A DNA stretch of 64,000 nt from Halorubrum salinum. Lineage in GTDB: Archaea > Halobacteriota > Halobacteria > Halobacteriales > Haloferacaceae. Every line of letters starts with the position of its first letter. Within the stretch, counting starts at the first letter, position 1. The translations under genes were made by a program, and so were the position numbers. This document shows positions 45,163 through 54,277 of this stretch, piece by piece. The stretch spans positions 214,772 through 278,771 of the forward strand of contig NZ_JANHDO010000004.1 of assembly GCF_024494575.1 (NCBI RefSeq). Direction: 5' to 3'. The notes beneath the pieces are model-generated. The model was not told the DNA's origin. It saw only the letters and a program-made list of their open reading frames with translations, and did not search any database.

Positions 45163-45543
45163 ATGTCACGCCCATCTGACGAACACGTCGACGAGTTGCT
45201 CAGCGCGGCTCGAACGGCCATCGGCGACGAGCTTCGGAGCCTGACGTACTTCACCGAAGGCGAGGTCGACCAGCTGTACCTCCGCAGCGACCTGAGTCAG
45301 ACGGCAGACCTCGTCGGGTTCGCGGAGAACGAGCGGCAGGGGTTCCACTCCCAGTCGATGTACGCGAACACCCAGCTCGGAGACTACCTGTTCACCGTGC
45401 GGGTGTTCGAGAACGGGTACCTCACGCGGGTGATCGCCGGCGACCACGGGGTGTGGGTGACGACCGACTCGATGGAGATAGACCGCTTCGAGGAGCTCGC
45501 GAGCGCGCTGGCGTCGGTCCTGCGATCGTTCGACCCGGCCTGA
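45163..45543 (+). CDS. DUF7522-like hypothetical protein
   Basis: 126 residues, soluble and acidic. Motifs: ELRSLTYFTEGEVDQLYLRSD, LVGFAENERQGF and LGDYLFTVRVFENGYLTRV. ATG at 45163 with an AT-rich GTCAATAT just before it. Conserved in haloarchaea, function unknown. Divergent from aglJ. Confidence 0.8.
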   Translation: MSRPSDEHVDELLSAARTAIGDELRSLTYFTEGEVDQLYLRSDLSQTADLVGFAENERQGFHSQSMYANTQLGDYLFTVRVFENGYLTRVIAGDHGVWVTTDSMEIDRFEELASALASVLRSFDPA

Positions 45544-45557
45544 CGGCGGCGACGGGC

Positions 45558-45917
45558 TCACCCGAGGTGGCTTTCGAACTCGGGGACCAGCTCGTCGGCG
45601 TCGACCGGCTTCGTCACGTAGCCGTCGGCTCCGGCCTTGACCGCCTCCATCATCTTCTCCCGTTGGTCGACGCTCGTGCACATCACGATCACGGCGTCGG
45701 GCCAGCGGTCCTTGATCGCCGCCGTCGCCTCGATGCCGGTCATCTCCGGCATGACGACGTCCATCGACACCGCGTCGGGCTCGTACGCCTCGAACAGTTC
45801 CACCGCCTCCGCTCCGTGTTCCGCCTCACCGACGACCTCGAACGGCCCCTCCAACGCGTCCCGAACGACGGTCCGCTGGAAGGCCGAATCGTCAACGACG
45901 AGCACCCGATCGGTCAT
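45558..45917 (-). CDS. cheY: CheY-like response regulator
   Basis: 119 residues, single receiver domain. Asp9/Asp10 (VVDDSAF), phospho-acceptor Asp53 (SMDVVMPEMTG), Thr81 (CTSVDQRE) and Lys103 (VTKPVD). Resembles archaeal CheY. No flagellar or che genes adjoin, so chemotaxis is probable but not proven by context. Confidence 0.92.
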   Translation of the reverse strand: MTDRVLVVDDSAFQRTVVRDALEGPFEVVGEAEHGAEAVELFEAYEPDAVSMDVVMPEMTGIEATAAIKDRWPDAVIVMCTSVDQREKMMEAVKAGADGYVTKPVDADELVPEFESHLG

Positions 45918-46151
45918 GTCACCTGATGGGTGCGTGAGTAGCATAAAGCGCGCGGATCGGCGTACGGAGCGATCGTTCCGACGCCGGTCGGCCGCTCCGA
46001 CACCAACTGATCATGTGCGTGTCCTACCGAGGCTGTGGGATCGATCGGCCAATAAATATCCGGTCGAAGCCGAACAATTCCTTGTATATTCGAGAAAGCG
46101 TATAATGAACATAGGAACAACGTTAAGGCGTATCCCGCGGTACGAAAGGGC

Positions 46152-47183
46152 ATGGAAACGCGGAAGGTCCAACGGCTGGGTCCGTCGACGCTGGCGATGA
46201 CCCTCCCCGCCGAGTGGGCGAAGGAACACGGCGTCAACAAGGGCGACGAGGTGTCGTTACGGATGGGTGGCAAAGGGACGCTCACGGTGCTTCCGGAGTC
46301 GGTGAGCACCGAGGAGTCGGAGGCCGTCATCAACGCCGACGGGCTCGACGCCCAATCGTTGGAGCGAGCCATCGTCGCACAGTACGTGCTCGGTCGACGC
46401 GTGATCCACGTCCGGAGCGAGGGGACGCTCGACAGCGAGCACATCAACGCGGTGTACAAAGCCGAGACGCAGCTGATGGGACTGGGCGTCATAGAGGAGA
46501 CGCCGGAAGACATCTCCATCCGGTGTTCCGTCGACCCCGAGGACTTCACCCTCGACAACCTGCTCGAACGGCTGGAGAACACGGGCTCGACCATGCGCGG
46601 CGAGGCCGTCAAGGCGCTCGCGCACGGCAACCCCGACCTCGCACAGCGCGCGCTCAACCGCGAGCGGCAGGCGAACAAGATCTTCGTCCTCCTGCTGCGA
46701 CTGATCTTCACGGCGTACCAGAACCCGAACCTCGCCCGCGCGGTCGGGTTAGAGGAGGGATTCCCGCTCATCGGCTACCGCTCCGTCGCGAAGAACCTCG
46801 AACTCACCGCAGACAACGCCGAGGACATCGCCGATATCGTGATGGAGGCGGACGGGCACACGCTCGACGTCGACAGCGCGACGATGCGACAGATACGGGA
46901 GTTCACGGACCAGGTGGACGAGCTGACGGCGGTCGCGGTCCGCGCCGTCGTCGAGCGGGACTACGACCTCACCGTCGAGTGTCGCGAGCTGTTCGCTCGG
47001 TTGGAGGACCGCGAACAGGAGATCCTCGGCGAACTGCCGGCCGACCTCGACAACGACACGCTCCTCATGACCCGCGAGGTGCTCGTCAGTCTCCAGCACA
47101 CCGCCGAGTACGCGATGCGGAACGCCGAGATCGCCGCGAACCTCGCGCTCAACGAGGCGTCCGACCACGTCGAGATCATCTGA
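46152..47183 (+). CDS. AbrB-PhoU family transcriptional regulator
   Basis: 343 residues. SpoVT/AbrB N-terminal domain (RKVQRLGPSTLAMTLPAEWA, GVNKGDEVSLRMGG), then a helical PhoU-like domain (SVAKNLELTADNAEDIADIV, EFTDQVDELTAVAVRAV). This archaeal fusion is usually beside phosphate uptake genes; here none are seen. Likely a DNA-binding phosphate regulator. Confidence 0.93.
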   Translation: METRKVQRLGPSTLAMTLPAEWAKEHGVNKGDEVSLRMGGKGTLTVLPESVSTEESEAVINADGLDAQSLERAIVAQYVLGRRVIHVRSEGTLDSEHINAVYKAETQLMGLGVIEETPEDISIRCSVDPEDFTLDNLLERLENTGSTMRGEAVKALAHGNPDLAQRALNRERQANKIFVLLLRLIFTAYQNPNLARAVGLEEGFPLIGYRSVAKNLELTADNAEDIADIVMEADGHTLDVDSATMRQIREFTDQVDELTAVAVRAVVERDYDLTVECRELFARLEDREQEILGELPADLDNDTLLMTREVLVSLQHTAEYAMRNAEIAANLALNEASDHVEII

Positions 47184-47231
47184 TGCGCCGCGTTCGCATG
47201 AACTAAGTAGTCGCCCGCGAAGCGACATCGT

Positions 47232-47414
47232 ATGAGCGAAGCATCCATCGAGTCTGACAAGGGGATCGGCGTGGCGCTCGCGCTCGGGGCCGTCGCGCTC
47301 GTCGGGAGCGTCGCGATGTTCGGCGCGCCGTCACAGATCGGTCGCGCGTGGGGGTTCGCCGCGGCGTTCGTGTTCGCGCTCTGTGCGGTCCTCGCCGTGC
47401 AAATATACCAGTAG
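47232..47414 (+). CDS. Small membrane protein (DUF7525-like)
   Basis: 60 residues with two helices (about 12-30 and 37-58). MSEASIESDKGIG start and an AVQIYQ end. Short conserved haloarchaeal membrane protein, unknown role. Confidence 0.78.
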   Translation: MSEASIESDKGIGVALALGAVALVGSVAMFGAPSQIGRAWGFAAAFVFALCAVLAVQIYQ

Positions 47415-47463
47415 CGACCGCCGACGAGAAACGATTAAATCCGTCACGCCCCTACCTCCGCCG

Positions 47464-47691
47464 ATGAGCGAGTACACCGAGGAAGAACAGCGGATCCTCG
47501 CGTACCTCACCGACAGCGTCACGCGCGGCGAGCGGTACGTCCGCTCGAAGACGATCGCGGACGCGATCGGACTCACCGCGAAGCAGGTCGGGTCGCGGCT
47601 CCCCCGACTCGCCGAGAAGTCGGACGACGTCGACATCGAGAAGTGGGGCCGCGCTCGGTCGACGACGTGGCGCGTGACGCCGCAAGGGTGA
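47464..47691 (+). CDS. Winged-helix protein (DUF7123-like)
   Basis: 75 residues. Helix-turn-helix core ERYVRSKTIADAIGLTAKQV followed by GSRLPRLAEKS and a wing-like RARSTTWRVT. A small DNA-binding protein; targets unknown. The start ATG at 47464 follows the preceding gene by 49 bases. Confidence 0.82.
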   Translation: MSEYTEEEQRILAYLTDSVTRGERYVRSKTIADAIGLTAKQVGSRLPRLAEKSDDVDIEKWGRARSTTWRVTPQG

Positions 47692-47758
47692 GCGGACGCG
47701 TCGGTGGACGGGCGGCCAGACTCGCGTCTTTTTAACCCTCGTGGCACCAAGAGCAGGT

Positions 47759-48187
47759 ATGACAGTCCGAGTCTCTCGGACGTTCGAGTTCGACGCGCCC
47801 GCCGAAGACGTGTGGGCGTTCATCTCGGACGCCGAGAAGCGCGCCGGCGCGATAAGCGTGGTCGACACGTTCGAGGTACACGACGACGGACGAGCGACGT
47901 GGCAGGTCGCCCTCCCGATCCCGGTGATCCGGTCGACGATCGCGGTGGAGACCGAAGAGGTCGCGCGCGACCCGCCGAACCGAGTGAAGTTCGTCGGGAA
48001 GTCGCGCGCCTTCCGCGTCACCGGCGAACACGAGATCACGGAGACCGACGGCGGGTGCCGGCTGGCCAACGAGTTCGTCGTCGACGGGCGGCTCCCCGGC
48101 GTCGAGTCGTTCTTCGAGCGCAACTTCGACGCGGAGCTCGACAACTTGGAAGACGCGCTCCGCGCGTCGCTCGGATCGCCCGTATGA
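47759..48187 (+). CDS. SRPBCC family protein (CoxG-like)
   Basis: 142 residues. START/SRPBCC fold: RTFEFDAPAEDVWAFISDAE, ATWQVALPIPVIRSTIAVE and TEDGGCRLANEF-like segment, ending in a helix (FFERNFDAELDNLEDAL). Binds hydrophobic ligands in general; the ligand is unknown. ATGA overlap with the nitrilase-family gene. Confidence 0.9.
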   Translation: MTVRVSRTFEFDAPAEDVWAFISDAEKRAGAISVVDTFEVHDDGRATWQVALPIPVIRSTIAVETEEVARDPPNRVKFVGKSRAFRVTGEHEITETDGGCRLANEFVVDGRLPGVESFFERNFDAELDNLEDALRASLGSPV

Positions 48188-48990
48188 GGGTCGCGTGCGT
48201 GCAACTCGGCGTCGACGGGGGGGCAGTCACCGACAACGTCGAGCGCGCGCTCGACCGCGTTCGGGCGGCCGCGGCGGCGGGCGCGGACGTCGTCGTCCTC
48301 CCGGAGCTGTTCGACGTCGGGTACTTCGCGTTCGACGCGTACGCGCGTGCGTCGGAGAGCATCGCCGGCGATCGGCTCTCGCGGTTCGCGGCGGCGGCGG
48401 CCGACGAGGACGTCCACGTGCTCGCGGGGACGATAGTCGAAGACCTCTCGGCGTCCGCGGCCGACGGCGTCGACGTCCCGGCGAGCGACGGCCTCGCGAA
48501 CACCGCCGTCCTGTTCGACCGCACCGGCGACCGACGGCTCGTCTACCGAAAACGCCACCTGTTCGGATACGGATCGGAGGAGACGGACCGTATGGTCCCC
48601 GGAGAGTCGACGCCGACGGCCGAGATCGACGGCGTGCGCGTCGGGGTGACCACCTGTTATGACCTCCGCTTCCCGGAGCAGTTCCGGGGGCTGGTCGACG
48701 CGGGGATCGACTGCGCGCTCGTCCCGAGCGCGTGGCCGTATCCCAGGGTGGAACACTGGCGAACGCTCGGCCGAGCGCGCGCCATCGAGAACCTGACGTA
48801 CGTCGCGACGGTGAACGGGAGCGGATCCTTCGGCGAGGACGCGCTCTGCGGGCGGACGACCGTCTACGACCCGTGGGGGACGACGCTTTCGTCCGCGGGC
48901 GACGAGCCGACCACGGTGACCGCGGACGTCGACCCGGACCGCGTCGCTTCCGTTCGCGAGGAGTTCCCGGCACTGCGCGACCGACGATAG
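48184..48990 (+). CDS. Carbon-nitrogen (nitrilase-family) hydrolase
   Basis: 268 residues. Catalytic Glu in VVVLPELFDVG (Glu41), Lys in YRKRHLFGYGSEE and Cys in VTTCYDLRFPEQFR. The VPSAWPYPRVEHWR and NLTYVATVNGSG segments are typical of the Nit/omega-amidase branch. Soluble amidase. Translationally coupled to the SRPBCC gene by ATGA. Confidence 0.92.
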   Translation: MRVACVQLGVDGGAVTDNVERALDRVRAAAAAGADVVVLPELFDVGYFAFDAYARASESIAGDRLSRFAAAAADEDVHVLAGTIVEDLSASAADGVDVPASDGLANTAVLFDRTGDRRLVYRKRHLFGYGSEETDRMVPGESTPTAEIDGVRVGVTTCYDLRFPEQFRGLVDAGIDCALVPSAWPYPRVEHWRTLGRARAIENLTYVATVNGSGSFGEDALCGRTTVYDPWGTTLSSAGDEPTTVTADVDPDRVASVREEFPALRDRR

Positions 48991-49736
48991 CGGCGGACCG
49001 CCCGCGTGCTCGGCGACGGATGCGGGCAGCGATCGCTCGATCCGGCGGCCGTCGACCGCCTCATTTATACCGGAGAACGCCGTAGACGGATATGCCGAAG
49101 TCCGACGCTTTTCTCGTTGGAGTTCGGTGACAAATCCACGCGCCCGTCCCGACCGCTCGGGCGGCGACGCCGCTGACAGCCCGGGGGTCCGCTGTTCGGC
49201 CGCCGCCCGCCCGCCTCCCGCCGCCGTCTCGCGCCTTTCGCCACGTCCGCCGCTCGCCTTCCTTTACGTTCGTCACTCGTCGTCCGCGGTTTGCTCGTAC
49301 CGCACGTTCGCCGTCCGCTGAGCCGCGCTCCCCGTCCGTGCTGCGCCGCTAGTATCAATACAGATAATAAGGACGGTACATTCTTATATCGGAGCGAGCA
49401 GGTGTGAAACGCCGCGGACGAAGCCGGCCGGCCCCATCCCAACGTCGGGCGGGCCGGTCGGACACTCGCTTCCACCGTCCGTCGTCCGCCGGCTTACGGC
49501 GTCGGGTCGATCCGCTCCCACACCGTACCCGACCCGTTTCACGGCACCCGATCACAACCCCTGTCATCGACGTTCGCGGTGCCGATCCCCCCACTTTCGA
49601 CGGTCGTATTCCGAGCAACGGCAAGGGACGCGGTTCGAACGCGTCCCGGCCTGACGGCGGTCTCGAGTGCTCCGGGACGGGCGGGCAGACGGAGAAACGC
49701 AAGGGCAAAACCTCCGCGCCGCGAACCGACGCTCGA
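48991..49736. other. Gene-poor region before the presenilin-like protease
   Basis: About 745 bases with no acidic coding frame. AT-rich islands at about 49060-49068 and 49350-49390 (CTTATATCGG at 49384-49393) look like promoters. The second is about 350 bases before the protease ATG, so a long leader is possible. No RNA gene recognised. Confidence 0.55.
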
Positions 49737-50747
49737 ATGTTCCCCCGCGAGTACCGCGGCGTCGCCTTCGTCGTCGGGCTGTTTCTCGTCGTGCAGGTCG
49801 GAGCGCTCGCACTCGTTCCCGAATTCGTCGAGAGCGGCTATCAGGCAGTCGAAAACCCGGACGATCCGACGAACAGCCTCGTGTACATCCTCGCCATCCT
49901 CGCCATGACGGGAGTGATGCTCGCGGCCTTCCGGTACGACTTCGACCGAGCGATCCGGCTTCTGATCGTCGGCGTCTCGGCGTGGCTCTCGTGGTACGTC
50001 TTCTCCGCCGTCCTCCCGCCTCTGGGAGCCGCCGTACCCGCCCTCGGGGTCGGAGTCGCGCTGCTCGTCTATCCCGAGTGGTACGTGATAGACGCCGCGG
50101 GGGCGTTGATGGGCGCGGGCGCGGCGGGGTTGTTCGGCATCTCCTTCGGCCTGCTGCCCGCGCTGGTCTTACTCTCGCTTCTCGCGGTCTACGACGCCGT
50201 CTCGGTGTACGGCACGGAGCACATGCTGTCGCTCGCGGAGGGCGTCATGGACCTGAACATCCCCGTCGTGCTCGTGATTCCGCTGTCGCTGTCGTACTCG
50301 CTTCTCGACGACGAGGCCGACGAGGCCGCGGCGTCCGACCAGACACCGACCTCCGCAGACGCCGACGACGCAGGCGACCCGGACGCAGACGCCGATCAGG
50401 ACTCTGACGGCACCGACGTCGGCGATCCCACGCCGGTCGAGGACCGCGACGCGTTCTTCATCGGCCTCGGTGACGCCGTGATTCCGACGGTGTTGGTCGC
50501 GAGCGCGGCGACGTTCTCGCCGGCCGCGAGCCTCGGAGTGCCGTTCCTGGGGCTGAACCTCCCCGCGCTGCTCGCGATGGTCGGTCAGCTCGCGGGGCTG
50601 CTCGTCCTGATGAGCTGGGTGATCAAGGGCCGCCCTCACGCCGGGCTGCCGCTTTTGAACGGCGGGGCGATCGGGGGGTACCTGATCGGCTCCGTCATCG
50701 CGGGCGTGTCGCTGATCGAGGCCGTCGGCCTCGCCGGAGCCCTCTGA
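49737..50747 (+). CDS. Presenilin-like intramembrane aspartyl protease (A22 family)
   Basis: 336 residues with about nine membrane helices. Catalytic Asp in LLAVYDAVSV (YD motif) and in FFIGLGDAVIPTVL (GLGD), with the PxL element as GLPLLNGG. An acidic loop (about 196-240) separates the two catalytic helices. ATG at 49737 is chosen because the frame upstream is Arg/Pro-rich and unlike halophile protein. The likely substrate is a membrane peptide. Confidence 0.9.
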   Translation: MFPREYRGVAFVVGLFLVVQVGALALVPEFVESGYQAVENPDDPTNSLVYILAILAMTGVMLAAFRYDFDRAIRLLIVGVSAWLSWYVFSAVLPPLGAAVPALGVGVALLVYPEWYVIDAAGALMGAGAAGLFGISFGLLPALVLLSLLAVYDAVSVYGTEHMLSLAEGVMDLNIPVVLVIPLSLSYSLLDDEADEAAASDQTPTSADADDAGDPDADADQDSDGTDVGDPTPVEDRDAFFIGLGDAVIPTVLVASAATFSPAASLGVPFLGLNLPALLAMVGQLAGLLVLMSWVIKGRPHAGLPLLNGGAIGGYLIGSVIAGVSLIEAVGLAGAL

Positions 50748-51153
50748 GCGACGCCGCGCCGAAGGAGCGGCCGACGATGGGACCCTCACCAGCCCGGCGC
50801 TGCCGCAGCCGGCTCGACACCGGTCCGGCGACGACGAAACGCCGAACACACGGTTCGAGCAGCCGCGGCTCCGGTGGACCGCCACGCGGTCAGTAACAGC
50901 GAACGACCACCGAGAGAACACGTTCCAAAAATACGAGTACTAACGTATCTTTTCAGAAATATATTATATAGGCTGTGTCGGGGTGTCGTCCGAGTATCCG
51001 TTAAAGCACGTCAAAACCAGATAATGTATAAATATACCACAGGTACATACGAAATATAGATTTATTTGTTAGTAATTAAGAGAAAATAAGTTCCATATAC
51101 ACTGGACAGGTGAATGAAGAATATGTATAAGTGGTATGTTATGCAGTGAAATT
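50748..51153. other. AT-rich spacer
   Basis: About 400 bases without a gene. From about 50930 to 51165 it is very AT-rich (runs such as AATATATTATATAGG and TATTTGTTAGTAATTAAG), in sharp contrast with the flanking sequence. It may mark a recombination junction, an origin-like site or a region of transferred DNA. Confidence 0.6.
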
Positions 51154-51588
51154 TTATATGTTGTCGGGATGGATGGTCGAGATGACCGGGACGGACGCGT
51201 TGAGGATGATCGACTGCGCTGTGCTACCGAACAGCACTTTCCCGGTCTGGGACCGCCGTTTCGGGCTCACGACGATGTACCTCGCGTCCTGTTCGTCGGC
51301 GTATCGTACGATCTCTTCTGCGGGCCCTCCGACGAGCCCGACTGTCTCGTACGGAACGTCGACGTCGGTGACCGCCTCTGCGGCCATCTCGCCGGCCGCG
51401 TCGCGGATCTCGCTCATGTCTTTCGGTTCTTCTGCCTGCGCGCTGGTGATCCCTAGATCGAGAAACTCCGACCGCGTCAGGGCGTGGACCACGTGAACGG
51501 TGTCGTCGAATGCCGCCGCGATCTCGGCTGCCTCCGCGACGACGCGCGATGCTCTCTCGGACCGATCGACGGCTGCAACGATCGTCAT
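51154..51588 (-). CDS. Universal stress protein (UspA family)
   Basis: 144 residues. TIVAAVDRSERASRVV, and the ATP-site run VVSPKRRSQTGKVLFGSTAQ (G-x9-GS/T), then ASVPVISTIH. A TATA-like TAATATAG (51612-51619) on the - strand is about 25 bases upstream of the ATG (51588). Probably nucleotide-binding, role unknown. Next to the AT-rich spacer. Confidence 0.9.
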   Translation of the reverse strand: MTIVAAVDRSERASRVVAEAAEIAAAFDDTVHVVHALTRSEFLDLGITSAQAEEPKDMSEIRDAAGEMAAEAVTDVDVPYETVGLVGGPAEEIVRYADEQDARYIVVSPKRRSQTGKVLFGSTAQSIILNASVPVISTIHPDNI

Positions 51589-52045
51589 ACGTCCACCTTC
51601 CGCGTCGTGTGTAATATAGCTTTGGCGGCGGCGGTGCTGTTCCGATGTGACCGTCCCCGTCGTGTGTTCCAACAATAGTGGAATACTGGCCGCGTCTCGG
51701 CTATATCATTACAGTAGTACGACTGTAATTCTTTGCGCAGTCCGACAAATATACCTCTCTATTTCCACCAATAGTGAAAACAAGCACGTGGTTCGGGGTT
51801 CAGATGCGTGTGCGCCGCCGCCGTGTCTGTCCCTCTGTCGTCTTCGAACTCGGCCGCCACGCGGGACCTGTTCCGAGGGTGCGACGCGCTCTGTCACGCC
51901 GAACCGGTCGCTAGCGGGGGAACCAGACGCGATAACGGGACAGTGGAAGACAACGACGGCGACGGAGGAGAAGGGATGTCGGCGGAAGACGGCCCGACGG
52001 TCGCGCCACGACGGCACTGCACACGGACGCGTCGGCGGCGAGGCG
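51589..52045. other. Intergenic region between uspA and tctA
   Basis: About 450 bases without a gene. It holds the uspA promoter, an AT-rich island and a perfect 8-bp inverted repeat, ATTACAGT-N6-ACTGTAAT (51708-51729), that may be an operator. The remainder is GC-rich without features I recognise. Confidence 0.55.
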
Positions 52046-53527
52046 TTACTCGCGGACCGCCCGAACCGCGGGCAGGAGAACCGTCCCGACACTCAACAGG
52101 AGGATGACGAGCGCGATGGGGCTCGTGAGGAAGATGTCCGGAGAGCCGTTCGACAGTTCGAGCGATCGACGCAGGTTCTCCTCGGCGATGGGCGCGAGGA
52201 TCAACCCGAGAACCATCGGTGCGAGCGGGTACCCGCGGAGTCGCATCGCGTACCCGAGCACGCCGGACCCGAGCATGATCCACGCGTCGAAGAGGTTCCC
52301 CCGGAGGGCGATAGCGCCGATCACACAGAGCAACAGGATGATCGGCCAGAGGAACTGCTTGGGGATGTTGATGAGGCGCGCCCAGTAGCCGGCACCGAGC
52401 AGCCCGAAGACGAGGATGAACACGTAGATGAGCAGGAATCCGACGAAAATCGTGTACAGCAGTTCCGGCTCGTCCTGATACAGCCCGGGCCCGGGATTGA
52501 CGTCGTGGACCAGCAGGGCACCGATGAGAATTGCGGAGACGGAGTCACCGGGGATACCGAGGGTCAGCGTCGGGATCAGGGCTCCGCCGGTGCTCGCGTT
52601 GTTTCCCGACTCGGCGGCGGCGACGCCGCGAACGTTGCCCTCGCCGAACGCCGGCACCGCGTCCGAGATCCATCGCGTCGCCTCGTTGTACGTGATGAAC
52701 GCGGCGATGTCGCCGCCCGCACCGGGAATCGACCCGATGAGCGAGCCGAGCACGCCGCCTCCGGCGCTGACCGGAAGGATCGCCTTCAGGTCGGAAAGAG
52801 ACGGGAGCGGACCAGAGACGTCCTGATCGACCCGCTCTCTGTCGGATTCGATCCCCTGTGCGTACTTTCGGAACCCCTCGGCGATGCCGAACAGTCCGAT
52901 CATCACGGCGATGAACTCGACGCCCGTGAGCAGTGCGGGGAGGTCGAAGGTGAACCGGTGGTACCCGGTGATGGGGTCGATCCCGACCGTCGCGACCAGC
53001 ATTCCGAGCAGTCCCGATACCATCCCCTTCGTGACCGAGTCACCGCTCACGCTGGCGATGATCGTCAGGCCGAACACGGCGAGCGCGAAGAACTCGGGGG
53101 ACCGGAAGTTCTGTGCGGCGTCGGCGATGATCGGCGAGAAGAACATCAGCGCCAAGACGCTGATGAACCCCCCGACGAAGGAAGCGACCGTGGCGACGCG
53201 GATCGCCCGCCCCGCGTCTCCCTGCTGTGACAGCGGATACCCGTCGAAGATCGTCGCGGCCGCCGACGGGGTGCCGGGCGTCCGAATGAGGATCGCCGGG
53301 ATCGACCCCGCGTAGACCGCACCGCCGTAGATCCCGAGGAGTAGCATCATCCCGTTGGCGGGATCGAGCGTGAACGTGAACGACAGGAGCACCGCGATCG
53401 TCATCGTCGCGGTCATCCCCGGGATCGACCCCATCAGGATCCCGAGCAGGATACCGAGAACCATCAGCCCGACGGAGATCGGTTCCATCGCGTTGAGCGC
53501 GCCCTGAACGACGTACTGGACCGTCAT
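52046..53527 (-). CDS. tctA: Tripartite tricarboxylate transporter large permease TctA
   Basis: 493 residues with about ten membrane helices. Family motifs LMGSIPGMTATMTIAVLLSFTF, GGAVYAGSIPAILIRTPGTP, GSLIGSIPGAGGDIAAFI and SNGSP, and GGALIPTLTLGIPGDSVSAI. Together with TctB and the binding protein TctC it imports di- or tricarboxylates with ion symport. The ATG shares a base with the tctB stop (TGATG), so the two are coupled. Confidence 0.95.
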   Translation of the reverse strand: MTVQYVVQGALNAMEPISVGLMVLGILLGILMGSIPGMTATMTIAVLLSFTFTLDPANGMMLLLGIYGGAVYAGSIPAILIRTPGTPSAAATIFDGYPLSQQGDAGRAIRVATVASFVGGFISVLALMFFSPIIADAAQNFRSPEFFALAVFGLTIIASVSGDSVTKGMVSGLLGMLVATVGIDPITGYHRFTFDLPALLTGVEFIAVMIGLFGIAEGFRKYAQGIESDRERVDQDVSGPLPSLSDLKAILPVSAGGGVLGSLIGSIPGAGGDIAAFITYNEATRWISDAVPAFGEGNVRGVAAAESGNNASTGGALIPTLTLGIPGDSVSAILIGALLVHDVNPGPGLYQDEPELLYTIFVGFLLIYVFILVFGLLGAGYWARLINIPKQFLWPIILLLCVIGAIALRGNLFDAWIMLGSGVLGYAMRLRGYPLAPMVLGLILAPIAEENLRRSLELSNGSPDIFLTSPIALVILLLSVGTVLLPAVRAVRE

Positions 53528-54042
53528 CAGATCCCCACCACCAGCGGTACCTGCGGTAGCAGTCGCGACACCGGAACGATCGCCTCAGGGAGCCGAACGA
53601 GGAATATCCGGCCGAAGATGTAGAACAGCAGCGTCGGTACTCCGATCGAGAGCGCGAGGAGGAGCGGCCGGGACCGGATCTCGGAGTAGTACAACAGGGC
53701 ACCGAGGAAGAGCATCGATCCGATCCAGAATCCCAGGACGGGCATCGCGACGATGTACGCGACGAGGAGACCGAACACGACTGCGGGCGGTCCCACGTCG
53801 ACGTCGCTCACTTCGAGTTCCGACCCGGAGCCGTTCAACATGTCCACGGCGGCGAAGACGATGATCCCGGCCGACGTGACGATCGGGAAGAGACTCGGTC
53901 CGAACAGGCCGTCGTCGGGGAACGTGCTCGCCGCGGCGATGACCGCGAGCGAGACGAGGATAAACCCGACCGACAGCGGGTTCGATACGAGCGTCCCCAC
54001 AGAGACCCGACCGATTGCGTCTGCGATCCGTTGTCTTACCAT
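53527..54042 (-). CDS. tctB: Tripartite tricarboxylate transporter small permease TctB
   Basis: 171 residues with four helices (about 24-40, 50-70, 85-125 and 128-148) and the TctB arrangement GLFGPSLFPIVTS at the first loop. First gene of the tctBA operon. Promoter about 35 bases upstream (TATA at 54079-54084 on the - strand). Confidence 0.92.
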   Translation of the reverse strand: MVRQRIADAIGRVSVGTLVSNPLSVGFILVSLAVIAAASTFPDDGLFGPSLFPIVTSAGIIVFAAVDMLNGSGSELEVSDVDVGPPAVVFGLLVAYIVAMPVLGFWIGSMLFLGALLYYSEIRSRPLLLALSIGVPTLLFYIFGRIFLVRLPEAIVPVSRLLPQVPLVVGI

Positions 54043-54078
54043 GTGTACTTCTCACTCGGTATACAGGGAAGATGGTTG

Positions 54079-54084
54079 TATAAA
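54079..54084 (-). promoter_or_regulatory. tctBA TATA box
   Basis: TTTATA on the - strand, 37 bases upstream of the tctB ATG. Expected transcription start near 54055. Confidence 0.6.
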
Positions 54085-54200
54085 GCTACTGGAACCTTCT
54101 ACACGCGGCGAGACGGCCGAGAGGTCCCGAACGCGCGAATTTCGAACGCTCCCCCTCGCGGCCGCACGGTAGGGAGGCGAACCGTCGGGCGGAAGACGGT

Positions 54201-54209
54201 CGAAACGTT
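54201..54209. promoter_or_regulatory. Shared CGAAACGTT site (tctB/MBL intergenic)
   Basis: The 9-mer CGAAACGTT occurs here and, as its reverse complement AACGTTTCG, at 56053-56061 next to the alcohol dehydrogenase TATA box. Its core resembles the iclR-upstream repeat. Probably a regulator site, unproven. Confidence 0.4.
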
Positions 54210-54277
54210 CCCGGACTACGCCGACCTGAGAAGATCCGGCAGATTTAATCGCCGACCCGGAGACGAACGAACCGACT

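Noticed and set aside
49404..49736. A GTG start giving a 110-residue extension of the A22 protease
   Set aside because: The extension is Arg/Pro/Ser-rich and unlike halophilic protein. A leader is more likely.
50930..51165. AT-rich block as an origin of replication
   Set aside because: No orc1/cdc6 gene and no clear origin recognition boxes nearby. Kept only as an AT-rich spacer.
51647..53230. A 527-codon + strand frame opposite tctA
   Set aside because: Arg/Asp/Glu-rich without domains, whereas the opposite strand encodes a clear TctA permease.
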